Assembly (NCBI GenBank): GCA_963575745.1
Contig: CAUYUJ010018482.1
Span: 141,565-205,564 of the forward strand
Direction: 5' to 3'
DNA: 64,000 nt
From: Prorocentrum cordatum
Lineage: Eukaryota; Sar; Dinophyceae; Prorocentrales; Prorocentraceae
The position numbers and the translations under genes were made by a program. Each line of letters opens with the position of its first letter. Within the stretch, counting starts at the first letter, position 1. This document shows positions 42,732-53,044 of this stretch, piece by piece. Below the pieces are notes generated by a model. It did not search any database. It saw only the letters and a list, made by a program, of their open reading frames with translations, and was not told where the DNA came from.

Positions 42732-44738
42732 TCAGTCTGGCAGGGCAAGGGCTGAACTATGTAAGCCAACCTCGGGTAGCCGTATGTCGTAGTGCTCGTT
42801 GACAATACGATCACCATTGGCGGTTTCCAAAATATGCTCTTCGCGAATAGATATGCGATCCGAGTCGGTCTGCGTCAGTTCGTGTTTACCCTGAATATGA
42901 TGCGCAGAACCACTGTCGAGAACCCAAGATCGTGTCAATGCAGCGGTCGAGCGTGGTGGGTCGACTTGCATCGTCGTCGTCTTCGTCTGGACTGTCTTTG
43001 ATGACTGCTGGACAGCGTCATCGTATTCTCGGGTCGCAGTTGGTGTGACCACCGACTCCTTGTTGTGTCGGTAGTCATATGGATCTTTGTACCATAGCTG
43101 TGCCTCTTTTTGACATTCTCGTAGAGCGTCTGCACTTTGATCCCACCACCGTTGTGGTAGCGGGTCTGGTACATTGACAACGTCACTCTCGTTCGGCATC
43201 TCCTTCCATTTGTCCAATCTGGCCCTGCCAGATACGGTATGTAGGTAGTATTCCACATTACGTGTGTCGAAGCGTATCCGACGGCGTGTTTTGGTAGATG
43301 CCGTAGTGACCTTAGTGTTGGCCATGAAGGTCTTATCACGAATGACGTAACTGCGGTCGGAACGGCGTGAACGTCGATAGTTGGCAGGAGAACGTGCTCT
43401 GGCGTGGGGAGAACCACGGGACGAACCACGGCTCGGGGAACGTCTGCCACGTCCTTTGCCACTGCCATAAGATCTATCACGGCCGCGTGGGCTGCCACGT
43501 CCGCCGCCACGGTTGTCTCGTCCTCGGGAGGTAGATCTCGAAGATCTGTCGTATCGACTTCTCGATTGACTGCGAGAGTCTGGGGATCTCCTAGATGTTG
43601 AACGAGATCGGTCGTATTGGCGTCGGTCGTCACGTCCATGTCGCGAGTCGTTTGCGTAGCGGAACCCCCCGCGTTGTGAAGAACGTTGGCTTCCTGATCC
43701 GCGGGATGGTGATCGGCCACGACTATCCTGACTGGAGGTCCGTGGTCGACTCGGGCTTCGCTCGGGAGTCTTCGCACCAGGTGTAAGATGAGCGTATTTG
43801 CATTTGCCGCCCTTGGGGCACTTGTTCTGTGCGAAGTCTTTACACTGTGCAACGTGTGGAAAGTTGCACTTGTCGCCTCTGGTGCATGTGTTGCGCTTGG
43901 CGAACTCGAAGCAAAATGGTTTCGATGCTGGCTTCTTGTGATTCGCAGGAGTTGACACGCTGCGGCGGGAGTTGCCACCAGCTGTCGATGCTCTGGAAGA
44001 TTTGTTGTTCTTCCAATCCCTGGAATCTGTATGCAAAGCCTTGCACCGTTCACCATTGCGACAATTGCCTTTCTTCCAGGCAGCGCACACATTGACTTGA
44101 GAACGTGTCTCATGTTCGTACCGTAACTTATTCTGATTATTCTCCAATTGTTTGAGCTCCAGTACGTCCAGGACGCGCTGTCGGAGCCAATCATAGGTAC
44201 GATTCGGGTCGCTGATCTTCATGCGCTGGTACTCGTACATGTCTTGTTTCATCCAGGCATGTCTCCGAATCTGTGTACGAAACAGAGATTCCAAGATCTT
44301 TGGATCGGGTGCTTCCCGGCACTCCAATAGTAAAGCGTCCCAGTCAGTAATAAAACGTTGCAAATCTGCATCTCTCATCCTCAGTTCTTTAAGGCGCTCA
44401 CAGTCGTGCAGGTCGTCATCAACCTCTGTCACTTTGTAGGACTGTAGGATGTGCTAGTATATCTGGCGTCCTTTGAGCATGCGTCCTGATTTGTGCTCTC
44501 TGGTTTCGATGAGCCTGATTTGGTAGCGCAAGTCTGAGGATAAGATGTCGCTCACAGCGGTAGCGAGTTTGCAATCGATGCTCTCAAAATCTCCACTGTC
44601 TTGTAAGTCCTCGAAGGTACACTCGGGCTGTTCAGCCACGCATAGGAAGGCATATGCTTTGGATGGTCGCCCTGAGGCAGCGCCAAAGTTCTTCCGTACC
44701 TTTTGCTGCCACTCGAGCAGCTGTGTAATCTTAGGCAA
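42732..44738 (-). pseudogene. Copia Gag core with three CCCH fingers, RS-rich tail and protease
   Basis: Continues the leader frame, with one TAG at 44454. The Gag core has LQRFITDWDALLLECREAPD and LESLFRTQIRRHAWMKQDMY, as in retrotransposon Gag domains. Three CCCH zinc fingers follow: C-x7-C-x5-C-x3-H (VCAAWKKGNC..), C-x8-C-x5-C-x3-H (FCFEFAKRNTC..) and C-x7-C-x5-C-x3-H (QCKDFAQNKC..). These replace the CCHC knuckle of ordinary copia Gag. A long Arg/Ser/Gly-rich tract comes next, then the aspartic protease site WVLDSGSAHHI. Reading ends at a TGA (42732), after which the same frame resumes in the integrase. It would form the particle and process the polyprotein. Confidence 0.9.
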
Positions 44739-44747
44739 GACAGGGAC

Positions 44748-46556
44748 TCAGACGGTGTCTGACTCCTTGATAGGAGTAGTAGTATTGACCGAAACCGCAG
44801 ACAATGGTTGTGAGGGTATCGGTACACCGTCATTAGTCGGTTCTGTGCGCACAGGAGACACATGGCGTGTCTGTGCAGAAGCTGCCGCGGAGGCTGCTCC
44901 TGGTGACGTACGTCGTTGTTGTCCTGCAGAAGCTTGTGGTGCTTCGGCGGACGCTGCCGTCGGCCTGCGCAGGTCGGTTGCAGGTCGAAGGTGGAGACTG
45001 GTGTCGTTGGTGTGGTCGATCAGCTGATTCGTCCAGCTCGTCATGTCTTCGTGTATTTGGGCCACCTTTTGGCGTGTGTACTCATCAGTATCCCGAGAAC
45101 GTTGTGAGTACCGATCAAGTCGTTGCTCGCAGGCTCGGAGACGGGCGCCTTGTGCCTCCATCTCGCTTTCCAGACGTGCGAGGTGCCCCTCAACACGTAC
45201 CTTCTCAGTATCTCTCTCACGAATAACCTGGGATAGCTCCAACTGCGTGTGGTCCGCCGCCTTCTCAACATCCTGCAACCTGTCAGTGAGGCGGGCGAAA
45301 TCGTAAACCGCGGGAGGAGAATCCAGCTGATCAGTCTGGGCTCGTCCGACACGCAACTCTGCCAGGGCGTCCTATACACCAGGAAAACGCTGCTCGATTT
45401 CAGAGATCCGGTTAGCGAGTGGCTGCACGACAGCGTTGGTCGCATCAAGCTGTTGAGTGATGACTCTCTCAGTACGCTGCAACATGTCGGTCAGGTTCGA
45501 CGAGTTGGTGTGCGCTTCGTTGCGAAGCGTCGCCGTAGTGTGGTCTATGTGGGATCGAAGATCATTGATCTGAGACTGAACGTCGCCACGGTCGGTGGCC
45601 TCGGTTGGTGTTGGTCGATTGCGGAGCTGGTCGTGGATCTCATCGTGTAGGATCCTGACTGCTGAAACGCCTGTGTCGCGTACGAGCACAAGCTATTGCT
45701 CCATCTGCGCTAGGTAGTTGCGCAGGTTCTCGACCATCGCCGTTCGTTCACCTGAGTGTGACACCTCACGATCAACCTGGTACTGCAGCTCGCCTATGAT
45801 GCGTCGATCTTCGGCAATCCTGGAATCGATGATCCCTAAGGCGCCGTCAAGATCTTGGCGCATGGCTGCAGCATTGGCAGCGTTCGTCTGAACGCTCTGC
45901 AGTAGTCCAGAGTATTGCCTGGACACGAAGGTTTCAACCTGGTCTCTGAGCTCAGCTATTTCGCCTGCGGCGGACGTCTCCGCCAGCTGGTCGTCTGAGA
46001 TGGAGAGGTGGGGAGCATAGGCTTCCCTCTGCCCCCTCTCGCAAGGAGTGCTTGGCCTCTGAGAGGCTGTACGCGGGCTCGACCTACTCTCGCCGCATGG
46101 GCCTGGGGCCCCACGACGGCTGCGCGCGGACGAGCTGCGACTAGGACCGTGTGTGTGTGGTGTCTCATCCGATGATACCTTGGGATACTGCGTCTGCGGC
46201 TGTGCCGCCACTGGTCTACTGAGTTCCTCGAAGGTGGCTACGTGCTCCGCAACAGGAACGGTCGCAGGGCTGGGGGTACCAGCACCTGAGGTCCATCGGC
46301 GGTTAGCGCGAAAGCGCCCTGGAGTATCAGGACCAGTGAGGCTTTCGCCTGACGCAGTTGGGATTGCTCCCGACTGAGGAGGAGATGGAGGATCGAAGGT
46401 AGGCGTGTGAAACTCCTTCCTTCCTGTTCCTACTCCTTCTCCTGCCCCCCCGCGGGCGGCGCTGCGGTGAAGTTCAGCAGCTAGACGCGCCTCGGGTCCG
46501 TCGGAGCTGGGGGGGGTACCTGGGACACCAACACAGTCCGCACTAAGGCTCTCCAA
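44748..46556 (-). pseudogene. Copia Gag leader region, long coiled coil
   Basis: One reading frame over about 1.8 kb, cut by single stops at 45693 (TAG), 45372 (TAG) and 44748 (TGA) with no frame change. The first ~190 codons are low-complexity Ser/Pro/Gly/Arg. After that heptad-like sequence predominates (ISDDQLAETSAAGEIAELRD; QSQINDLRSHIDHTTATLRN; HLARLESEMEAQGARLRACE), predicting a long coiled coil, plausibly for particle assembly. The frame opens at a TTG at 46556, so the true start is unknown or mutated. Such a leader before the Gag core is not standard in copia elements. Confidence 0.75.
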
Positions 46557-46690
46557 CTCATCACCGAGCCGTCGCGCCGTCGGAGAGCTCGGACGCGAGG
46601 CCCCGATGGACCCCTTTTACGGCGCATGCGCCGCTTGGGTTCCATCGAGGCCGCGTGCGAGGTCGCGACGCGGGGTCCGATGAACGGTGA

Positions 46691-46710
46691 GCTTTAAAGG
46701 GCTGATAACC
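46691..46710 (-). promoter_or_regulatory. Primer-binding site, half-tRNA(iMet) type
   Basis: Immediately inside the 5' LTR the element sense reads GGTTATCAGCCC. Its complement GGGCTGATAACC equals the initiator-tRNA anticodon stem-loop GGGCUCAUAACC (as I recall for yeast) except one base. Drosophila copia uses GGTTATGGGCCC at the same place, pairing with an internal tRNA(iMet) site after tRNA cleavage. The alternative, a diverged plant-type TGGTATCAG site, needs an extra T. Confidence 0.6.
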
Positions 46711-46907
46711 TGTGTATGGGGTTGAAGTACAAGGGTACAGAACCCCTGATCCGCTGGTAGAGGGAAGGAGGGATAGATGGATGTCTTTCCCTCCTGCACG
46801 ATCAAAAGTCTGATCGATCTGCCCCAATACCTGAGCCAAACGGCCAGGCGCAGGAGAGGTGAGGATAAGGAGTATTATATGAGGGTATTACACGGGTTCT
46901 ATCCACA
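46711..46907 (-). repeat. 5' LTR of the giant copia element
   Basis: 197 bp with TG...CA ends, partner of 27964-28160. Target duplication AGGAC follows at 46908-46912. Transcription of the element would start here on the minus strand. Confidence 0.97.
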
Positions 46908-46912
46908 AGGAC

Positions 46913-47225
46913 TCCCGATTTCGGCGCTCACGACAATGCTCAAGCATCCGATCCAAGCTGCGCAAGCATTGCAGCCAACACCCACCTCGGGGGCCACCCT
47001 CGCTCGGTGTGGGCCGACCGCCGGCACTGGAGATGGTGCCGACCTCTGGGCCCCCGAGGGGGAAACGGGAGAAGCAGGGTCACGAGTTTTGCCCGGCTTG
47101 CTCGCGAGCTGCGAGCTGCACAGGGGGCAGGGCGCTGATCACGCCCCCCTCCAAAGGAGGAGCACCCCAAGCCCTGGCCCGTGGCGTCGGGCTACGGGAA
47201 GGCCAAGTCACGACGCCGAGGGGGA
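46913..47225. other. No gene recognised
   Basis: Flank of the copia insertion; G+C-rich with frames on both strands and no domain. Confidence 0.5.
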
Positions 47226-47415
47226 TGAAGGAGGGGCCCTGGGACACACAAAGAAGTAGACACAAATAACAGGATCCTCAATGTTTTCCTATACTTTCTG
47301 GGTTTTCGTCGTCTTCACCCACTGGGTTTTCGTCTTCACCCACACTTCCCATAGTTTCCTGAATCTTCTGGGGAATCGACGATGATTTGTGTTTGTGTGT
47401 TTCTCCCCTCCTGAG
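47226..47415. mobile_element. Short nonautonomous element, relative of the LINE insertion
   Basis: Same start (TGAAGGAGGGGCCC..GGGACACACA), middle (TTTTCCTATA, CACTTCCCATA) and end (TCGACGATGATTTGTGTTTG..CCCCTCCTGA) as 13284-13446, with an extra ~25-bp internal duplication (CACTGGGTTTTCGTCTTCAC region). Flanked by GGGGA and GAGGA, a possible 4-of-5 target duplication. Confidence 0.7.
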
Positions 47416-47970
47416 AGGATGAGGAACGAGACCACGACCAGCCAATTGTTGTTGAGTGCTTTCTCTCCCTCCTGTTGTGTTTTTCCTTCACGACCAGTCC
47501 GGCGCCCCCACGGGTCTGCCTGGCTTCTCCGCCCAAGGGTACCACTCCGCCATAAACCGGGAGGACTGCTGGCCGTAAACAACAGCTCTGGGCTGCACAG
47601 TCGGCACTGTTGTGCAGGGCCAGCCGCTTCGCGCAACTCTGCACGAGGCCGAGGAGGATGAGGAATTACAGGAATTACAGCCTTCGCGTAGCGAAATTAC
47701 TAAAAACATTAAAACCCCACACTGCCAAGGCATATGCAGTGTGCTGGGAGAGACCTAGTGCACCTCGGCCGCTCCAAACCTCAAACGGCCTAGGAGGGGA
47801 GGGGACGACTCAGAGGTGCACGTACACGTCCAACGCCTCCAGGACCGGAGCTCTCCGACGTGCTTCCTTCGGGACGCCTCCCTCGCCCTGGGCCGCTCCG
47901 TTCGGGCCGCGGGGCCCCGGGGCGGCTCGGCGGTGCCCGCCGCGACCTCGCCGGTGCTGCTCACGGCGCC

Positions 47971-48296
47971 GTCGGGTGTTGCCAGAAGTGCCCCTAGCCC
48001 AAGGTTTAGGTCGGGCCCGTCCCCCTACAGGGGGACTGGAAATACCCAGAAGATATCCAAACAAATCTCCCAAAATGGTCCAAACCATCGTCCGCTGACT
48101 ATTTTTACTCATTTTTGAACACTCCTCCTATAGAGGGACGGGCCCGACTTACCCCAAGGTGCCCCAGGATTCTCGGGGTGGCCCAGGCGGCCTGCAGAGC
48201 ATCCCTCACGAGGCCCGGGAGGGCTCCAGAGTCCCCAAAAGGGCGCGAGAAGCTGGGGGGCACCTTGGGCCAGGGGCACTTCTAGCAACACCCGAC
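47971..48296. mobile_element. Foldback element with ~35-bp inverted ends
   Basis: Left end GTCGGGTGTTGCCAGAAGTG.., right end the complement of GTCGGGTGTTGCTAGAAGTG.. (48262-48296), extending through CCCCT.GCCCAAGGT. No coding capacity. It is itself split by a smaller element. Confidence 0.7.
48009..48148. mobile_element. MITE-like element nested inside the foldback element (140 bp)
   Basis: Starts GGTCGGGCCCGTCCCCCTA, ends TAGAGGGACGGGCCCGAC, so the ends are inverted repeats. TTA occurs directly on both sides (48006-48008 and 48149-48151), fitting a 3-bp TTA duplication (PIF/Harbinger style) or a 2-bp TA. The host sequence CCAAGGT..CCCAAGG closes up when it is removed. Confidence 0.65.
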
Positions 48297-48299
48297 CCA

Positions 48300-49280
48300 A
48301 ACATCCGACGTCTCGATTTTGATCGAGACACGGGCTCCCGACCTCCCGACCACTTTCCCTGGACCGGTTTTTCGTCCCGAACCGTTTCTTGACGGCCCCG
48401 AGGCCCGGCGCGGGCCCCGAGAGGCCGCAAACGACGAAACACCTCCGTCTCGACTCCTTCGAGACGCCCGATGTCTGGGGACGCCGGGACGTCGGGGGGT
48501 GGGGGGCGCCGGACGAAAAGGCGCCGTCCCGTCCGAGCATGCTGATGCTCTTCCCGTCCCGGAAAACCTCGAAGGCGCCCTCCTGGCGGGCGGGGGCGGG
48601 CGGCGGCCACAGGCCTGCCTCTGCCACGCGGCGGCGGGCAGGGGCCCTCCGGCCCGGGAGGGGAGCGGGCCGTGGCCACGGAGCCGCTTCTGCCAGCGGC
48701 GGCGGCCGCGGCCCCTCGCGGTGAAAGGCCCGGGCTGCGAAGCGCGCGAACCGCGCCCGTGCAGGATGAGGCGAGGGAGAGAGAGCGGAGAGGCGGCAAC
48801 GGAGCAGGCAGCGCTCCAGAACGACCGATGGCAGCGCCCAGGCCTCCGACGTCGTGGCTTCTCTTCACGGCGTGGGCCCCCAGAGCTCCTGGCCTCATCC
48901 CCCGGCCTTGCCTTGCGCCGCGGGGCTCGAACGCGGCCACCAGAAGCCGAAACCGAAGGGAAGAGGCGGTGTGAGATGTCTTCGCGCCGCCAGAGGTATT
49001 GCTAGCGGAGTGCGCGTAAGATGGCGGAGCAATCAACGGACGAAGGGGCCAAAGGTGAGAGCAGAAAAGAAAACGGGGAAGACACGAGGCCCCAGTCCGC
49101 TTTCCCCCGGACTCCCTCGTTTATTTCTTCCTTCCCTCCTCTCCTAAGACACTAGGCCCCGGTCCGCATTCACCCGGACTCCCTCGAATATTTCTTCCTT
49201 ACCTCCTCGCCTCCTCATCCTCATTCCCTCTCCTTCTCCCACTACACCTACCCATCCCTCCCCTCCCTCCCTTCTCCTCA
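48300..49280. other. No gene recognised; G+C-rich
   Basis: Overlapping frames on both strands without domains. Two tandem ~66-bp units (GGACTCCCTCG..ATTTCTTCCTT) lie at about 49085-49210. Confidence 0.5.
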
Positions 49281-49284
49281 GCAT

Positions 49285-49391
49285 AAATGATCCTCCTCCT
49301 CCTCCTCCTCCTCCTCCTCCTCCTCCTCCTCCTCCTCCTCTTCCTCCTAGTGCTCCTCCCCCTCCTCATCATTATCAGCCATCAGTCATCA

Positions 49392-49431
<40 letters not shown>

Positions 49432-49464
49432 ACATCATCATCATCATCATCATCGTCGTCGTCG

Positions 49465-49526
<62 letters not shown>

Positions 49527-49527
49527 G

Positions 49528-49563
<36 letters not shown>

Positions 49564-49835
49564 GCAGCAGCATCATCATCATCACTGCCATCATCGCCAT
49601 CACCATCATCATTGTCATCAGCAGCAGCATCATCACCATCATCATCCGCAGCCTCATCATCATCAACGTAATCAGCATCACCATCAGCATCATCAGCAGC
49701 AGCATCATTAACATCATCATCAACATGGTCATCATCACCATCACCATCATCATCAGCATCATCATTATCATATCCATATTCGTCTTCATCGTCGCCGTTG
49801 TCATCATCGTCATAAGAATCACCACTGCCACCACC

Positions 49836-49869
<34 letters not shown>

Positions 49870-50310
49870 TCACCATCGTCATCATCATCCTACCTATCAT
49901 CAGCACCATCACAATCATCGTAAGCATGAGCATGATCATCATCGTCGTCATGATTGTCATCGTCATCGCCATCGTCACCAGCATCGTCAGCACCATCGTC
50001 TGCACAATCAACCTCATTATCACCAGTATCATCATTAGCAGCAGCATCCTCATCATAGTCAGCAGCAGACCGTCATCAGCATCATCTTCACTATCATCGA
50101 CATCATCATCACCATCATCATTAACAGCAGCAGCATCATCATCATCGTCAGTACCATCATCATCATCGTCGCCGTTGTCATCGTCATCATCATTTGCATC
50201 ATCAGCAGCACCATCAGCATCATCAACAACATCAGCATCATCATCACCAGCATCATCGTCATCATCAGCATCATCATCACCATCATCATATCATAATCCT
50301 CGTCATCGCC
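49285..50310. repeat. (TCC)n then (CAT)n array
   Basis: TCC triplets at 49287-49350, then about 920 bp of CAT with CAG, CAC and GTC variants. The Ile- and Met-rich frames are artefacts. Confidence 0.95.
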
Positions 50311-50489
50311 ACCACCACCACCTCTCCTCCGACCCCCCCCCCCCTTTTCATCCTCCCCTTCCCTCCTTCTCCCCATCCGTTTCCTCCCTAGACCCCACCC
50401 TCCCTCCCTCCCTCCCTCCCTCCCTCTCGCACGGTCCTTGCTGACTTGAGCCAAATTCGGTTGGGCTGCAGAAATTGGGCGCCGTAACT

Positions 50490-51430
50490 CAATCAAGACG
50501 CGGACGATGCTTGCTGTTGTGCGAGGTCAACCACTCTGCCATGATTGGATGTGGCTTCTGTGCTAAAGGCTTTCCGCGCTGCAAGATTCAGAGCCGAAGT
50601 TGCAATTGAACGGCATGGTGCCAATGGCGTTGGATTGGCCGTCACATGCGCCAAATATGTCGTATCGCGTTGGCGGCTCTGGCCTGACGAGGAAGGGCCT
50701 GATGCCGAAGACCCAGACAAGACCAAACCATCCGAACTACCTTTAGAAGCTCCGAAAAACTTGAAACAAGCAAGCGTCATCAGCATCAGGGTGCTGATAG
50801 TTCGTGAGGGTGCGGGCCAAATGGCGACCCCCAAAACTCCACAAGATTTGCGGACACATCGTGAATGGAAGCTTGAGGTGGTTATCTGGTCTCCACCGAT
50901 CGAAAGCACGTTGGATCGCCAAGGGAATGCGTGCAAAAGACAAATCCAACCTGTACGGGACGATTGACCTGTTAGGCAGAACCTGCGGGCGAGGGCGGGC
51001 GAGAGCCGTAGACGACGGCGTGCGATAATATTGCAAATGTGCGTGGCCAGGGCATGCCTTCCCGATACGGTCCTTGAACGCAGCCACGTGCGAATCGGCT
51101 GTGCGGCGGTACGTGCATATGCGTCGCGAAGTGGATGCAAAGCTTTTCGGCCATGATGCGTGTACGTGCGGCGGGCGAGCCGAAGAGTCACACAGCGGCC
51201 CCCATTCGGATGTGGGTTTCACATGCACCGCGTGCTCCACAACAGAATTGACACTTCTGTCACAAAACCACAAACCGAGAGCCAACATGGTCGTGCGAAC
51301 AGGGTCGATGCAATCCTCAGGGGAGCTGCCCTGGGAGGCCCAGGGGGGAAGAAACAGGGGAGGAGGACGAAGCACGAACCACGAAAATAAAGAGGTCCGA
51401 ACTCTAGAACACAGCTGCGCAAGAGAGTAA
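50490..51430. other. Non-repetitive stretch, unidentified
   Basis: The only ~0.9-kb block between 47 and 64 kb without obvious repetition. Overlapping frames of 100-200 codons on both strands have no ATG-led reading I recognise. A plus-strand frame near 51160-51250 has spaced Cys/His (CTCGGRAEESHSGP, CTACS) but no clear finger. It could be a remnant of a gene. Confidence 0.3.
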
Positions 51431-51868
51431 ACATTCTCTGCACATGAGAATTCAACAATTACTACATCAACAAACTTTAACTACAACTACAACTGAAAGG
51501 GCCACTACAACTACAACTGCAATTAGAATTGCAGCAACATTAACATCAACAACAAGAACACCAAAACAGCAGCAACAACAACAGCAGCAACAACAAGAAC
51601 AATAATAAAAACAAACCAAAAACAATAATGCTAAGACTGTTCGCTCTTATCTGCTCGAATGTCATTAAACGTGTATTTCCCGAACCCTCGACACCCGCCC
51701 TCTTCGTCTTCGATCGTACCCCTTTGGGAGGGTATAGTTTCTTCCCTGCAGGCTGGGCCCCGGCAAGCGGCGGGGCGGCTGCAGACCGTCGGCCTGGCCA
51801 GCGGCAGCGCTGATCGGCGGCAACCCGACCCCAAGAGAGACGGACAGGGGACCGACCACGACGACAAG

Positions 51869-51954
<86 letters not shown>

Positions 51955-51980
51955 GCGAAACCGAGAGCGAGAGAGAGAGA
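51430..51980. repeat. AAC-like run, shared module and (GAC)n array
   Basis: Degenerate CAACAACA at 51445-51620. Module 51641-51760 contains CCGAACCCTCGACACCCGCC and CGTCTTCGATCGTACCCC, repeated near 53900-54005. (GAC)n runs from about 51857 to 51955. Confidence 0.75.
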
Positions 51981-51999
51981 GAGACAGCGGGGCAAAGAA

Positions 52000-52720
52000 C
52001 GGCAGGAAGGGGGCCACGAAGGGAGACAGCGGGGCCACGAAGGGCATGCGTATGGGGCCACGAAAGGCGCGAACGAGCGGGGGTTACGAAGGGCAGATAA
52101 CGCGGGGCCACAGAAGGCAACGACGGGGCCACTGAGGGTAGCAACGGGGCCACGTAGGACAGCGAGGGTGCCACGACGGGCGACAGCAGGACCACGAAGT
52201 GCATGCGTATGGGGCCACGACGGGCGCGAACGAGCGGGGGCCACGAAGGGCATACGTAGAGTGGGCTGCAGAGGGCAAGGACGGGGCCACTGAGCCACGA
52301 AGGGCGACAGCAGGACCACAAAGCGCATGCATATGGGGCAACGACGGGCGCGAACGAGCGGGGGCCACGAAAGGCATACACATATGGGGCCACGACGGGC
52401 GCGAGGGGGCCGCGAAGGGCTGCAACGGGGCCACGAAGGGCAGCGAGGGGGCCACAAAGGGCTGCGAGGGGGCCACGAAGGCAGCGAGGGAGCCACGAAG
52501 GGCTGCAACGGGGCCACGAACACGAAGGGCAGCGAGGGAGCCACGAAGGGCTGCAACGGGTCCACGAAGGGCAGCGAGGGGGCCACGAAGGGCTGCAACG
52601 GGGCCACGACGGGCAGCGAAGGGGCCACGAAGGGCTGCAACGGGGCAACGAAGGGCAGCGAAGGGGCCACGAAGGGCTGCAACGGGGCCACGAAGGGCAG
52701 CGAGATCCCGATCCCTAAAT
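52000..52720. repeat. GGGCCACGAAGGGC minisatellite
   Basis: Tandem units built from GGGGCCACGAAGGGCTGCAA and GGGGCCACGAAGGGCAGCGA alternate in an ~18-40-bp higher-order pattern, most regular from 52400 to 52705. Repetitive frames are open on both strands. Confidence 0.9.
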
Positions 52721-52739
52721 AAGCCGTGAGGGACTCCTA

Positions 52740-53040
52740 AGCGTGAGCGCAGCTCCTGGGTGCTTGAGTGTCGTTTGCATAAATCGCAAGGAGTTACAAC
52801 GCAAGAGCGCGATTCTTGAGTTAATTGCAAGCAAGTCTCCAGCGAGAGCGCGACTCCAGAGCGCCGAGAGAGCGATTCCTGAATAGATTGTAAGGAAGTC
52901 CCAAGCGAGAGCGCGATTCCTCAGTAAAACGCGAAGAGGTCTCAGGCGGGAGCGGGGGTCCTGGCAGATTGGTGAAGAAATTTCAAGCGGGAGCCGTTGT
53001 TTCTTGTAATCCGGGGGCCAACAACACAGTTTGAGCCTAG
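52740..53040. repeat. ~45-bp minisatellite (GAGAGCGCGATTCCTGA units)
   Basis: Units such as GCGAGAGCGCGATTCCT recur about every 45 bp and end with GGCGGGAGCCGTTGTTTCTT. The same unit and ending are found at 54560-54790. Confidence 0.8.
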
Positions 53041-53044
53041 TGGC

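Larger units (their letters stand above)
27964..46907 (-). mobile_element. Giant Ty1/copia LTR retrotransposon (18,944 bp) with 3' cargo genes
   Basis: Two 197-bp LTRs bound the element and a perfect 5-bp target-site duplication AGGAC flanks it (27959-27963 and 46908-46912). The gene order protease, integrase, reverse transcriptase/RNase H is diagnostic of Ty1/copia. Reading from the right LTR: primer-binding site, coiled-coil leader, CCCH-finger Gag, protease, integrase, RT/RNase H (to 37868). Another ~9 kb follows with ORF-A, ORF-B (Tpt1/KptA domain) and ORF-C. Typical copia elements are about 5 kb with nothing after RNase H, so this one is several times longer. LTRs differ at 7 of 197 positions; single stops and a few frameshifts show the copy is decaying. 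Confidence 0.95.

Noticed and set aside
37868-46556. Alternative genetic code or systematic stop readthrough in the copia polyprotein
   Set aside because: All three stop codons occur, contexts differ, frameshifts and an integrase deletion are also present, and the number fits neutral decay at the LTR divergence.
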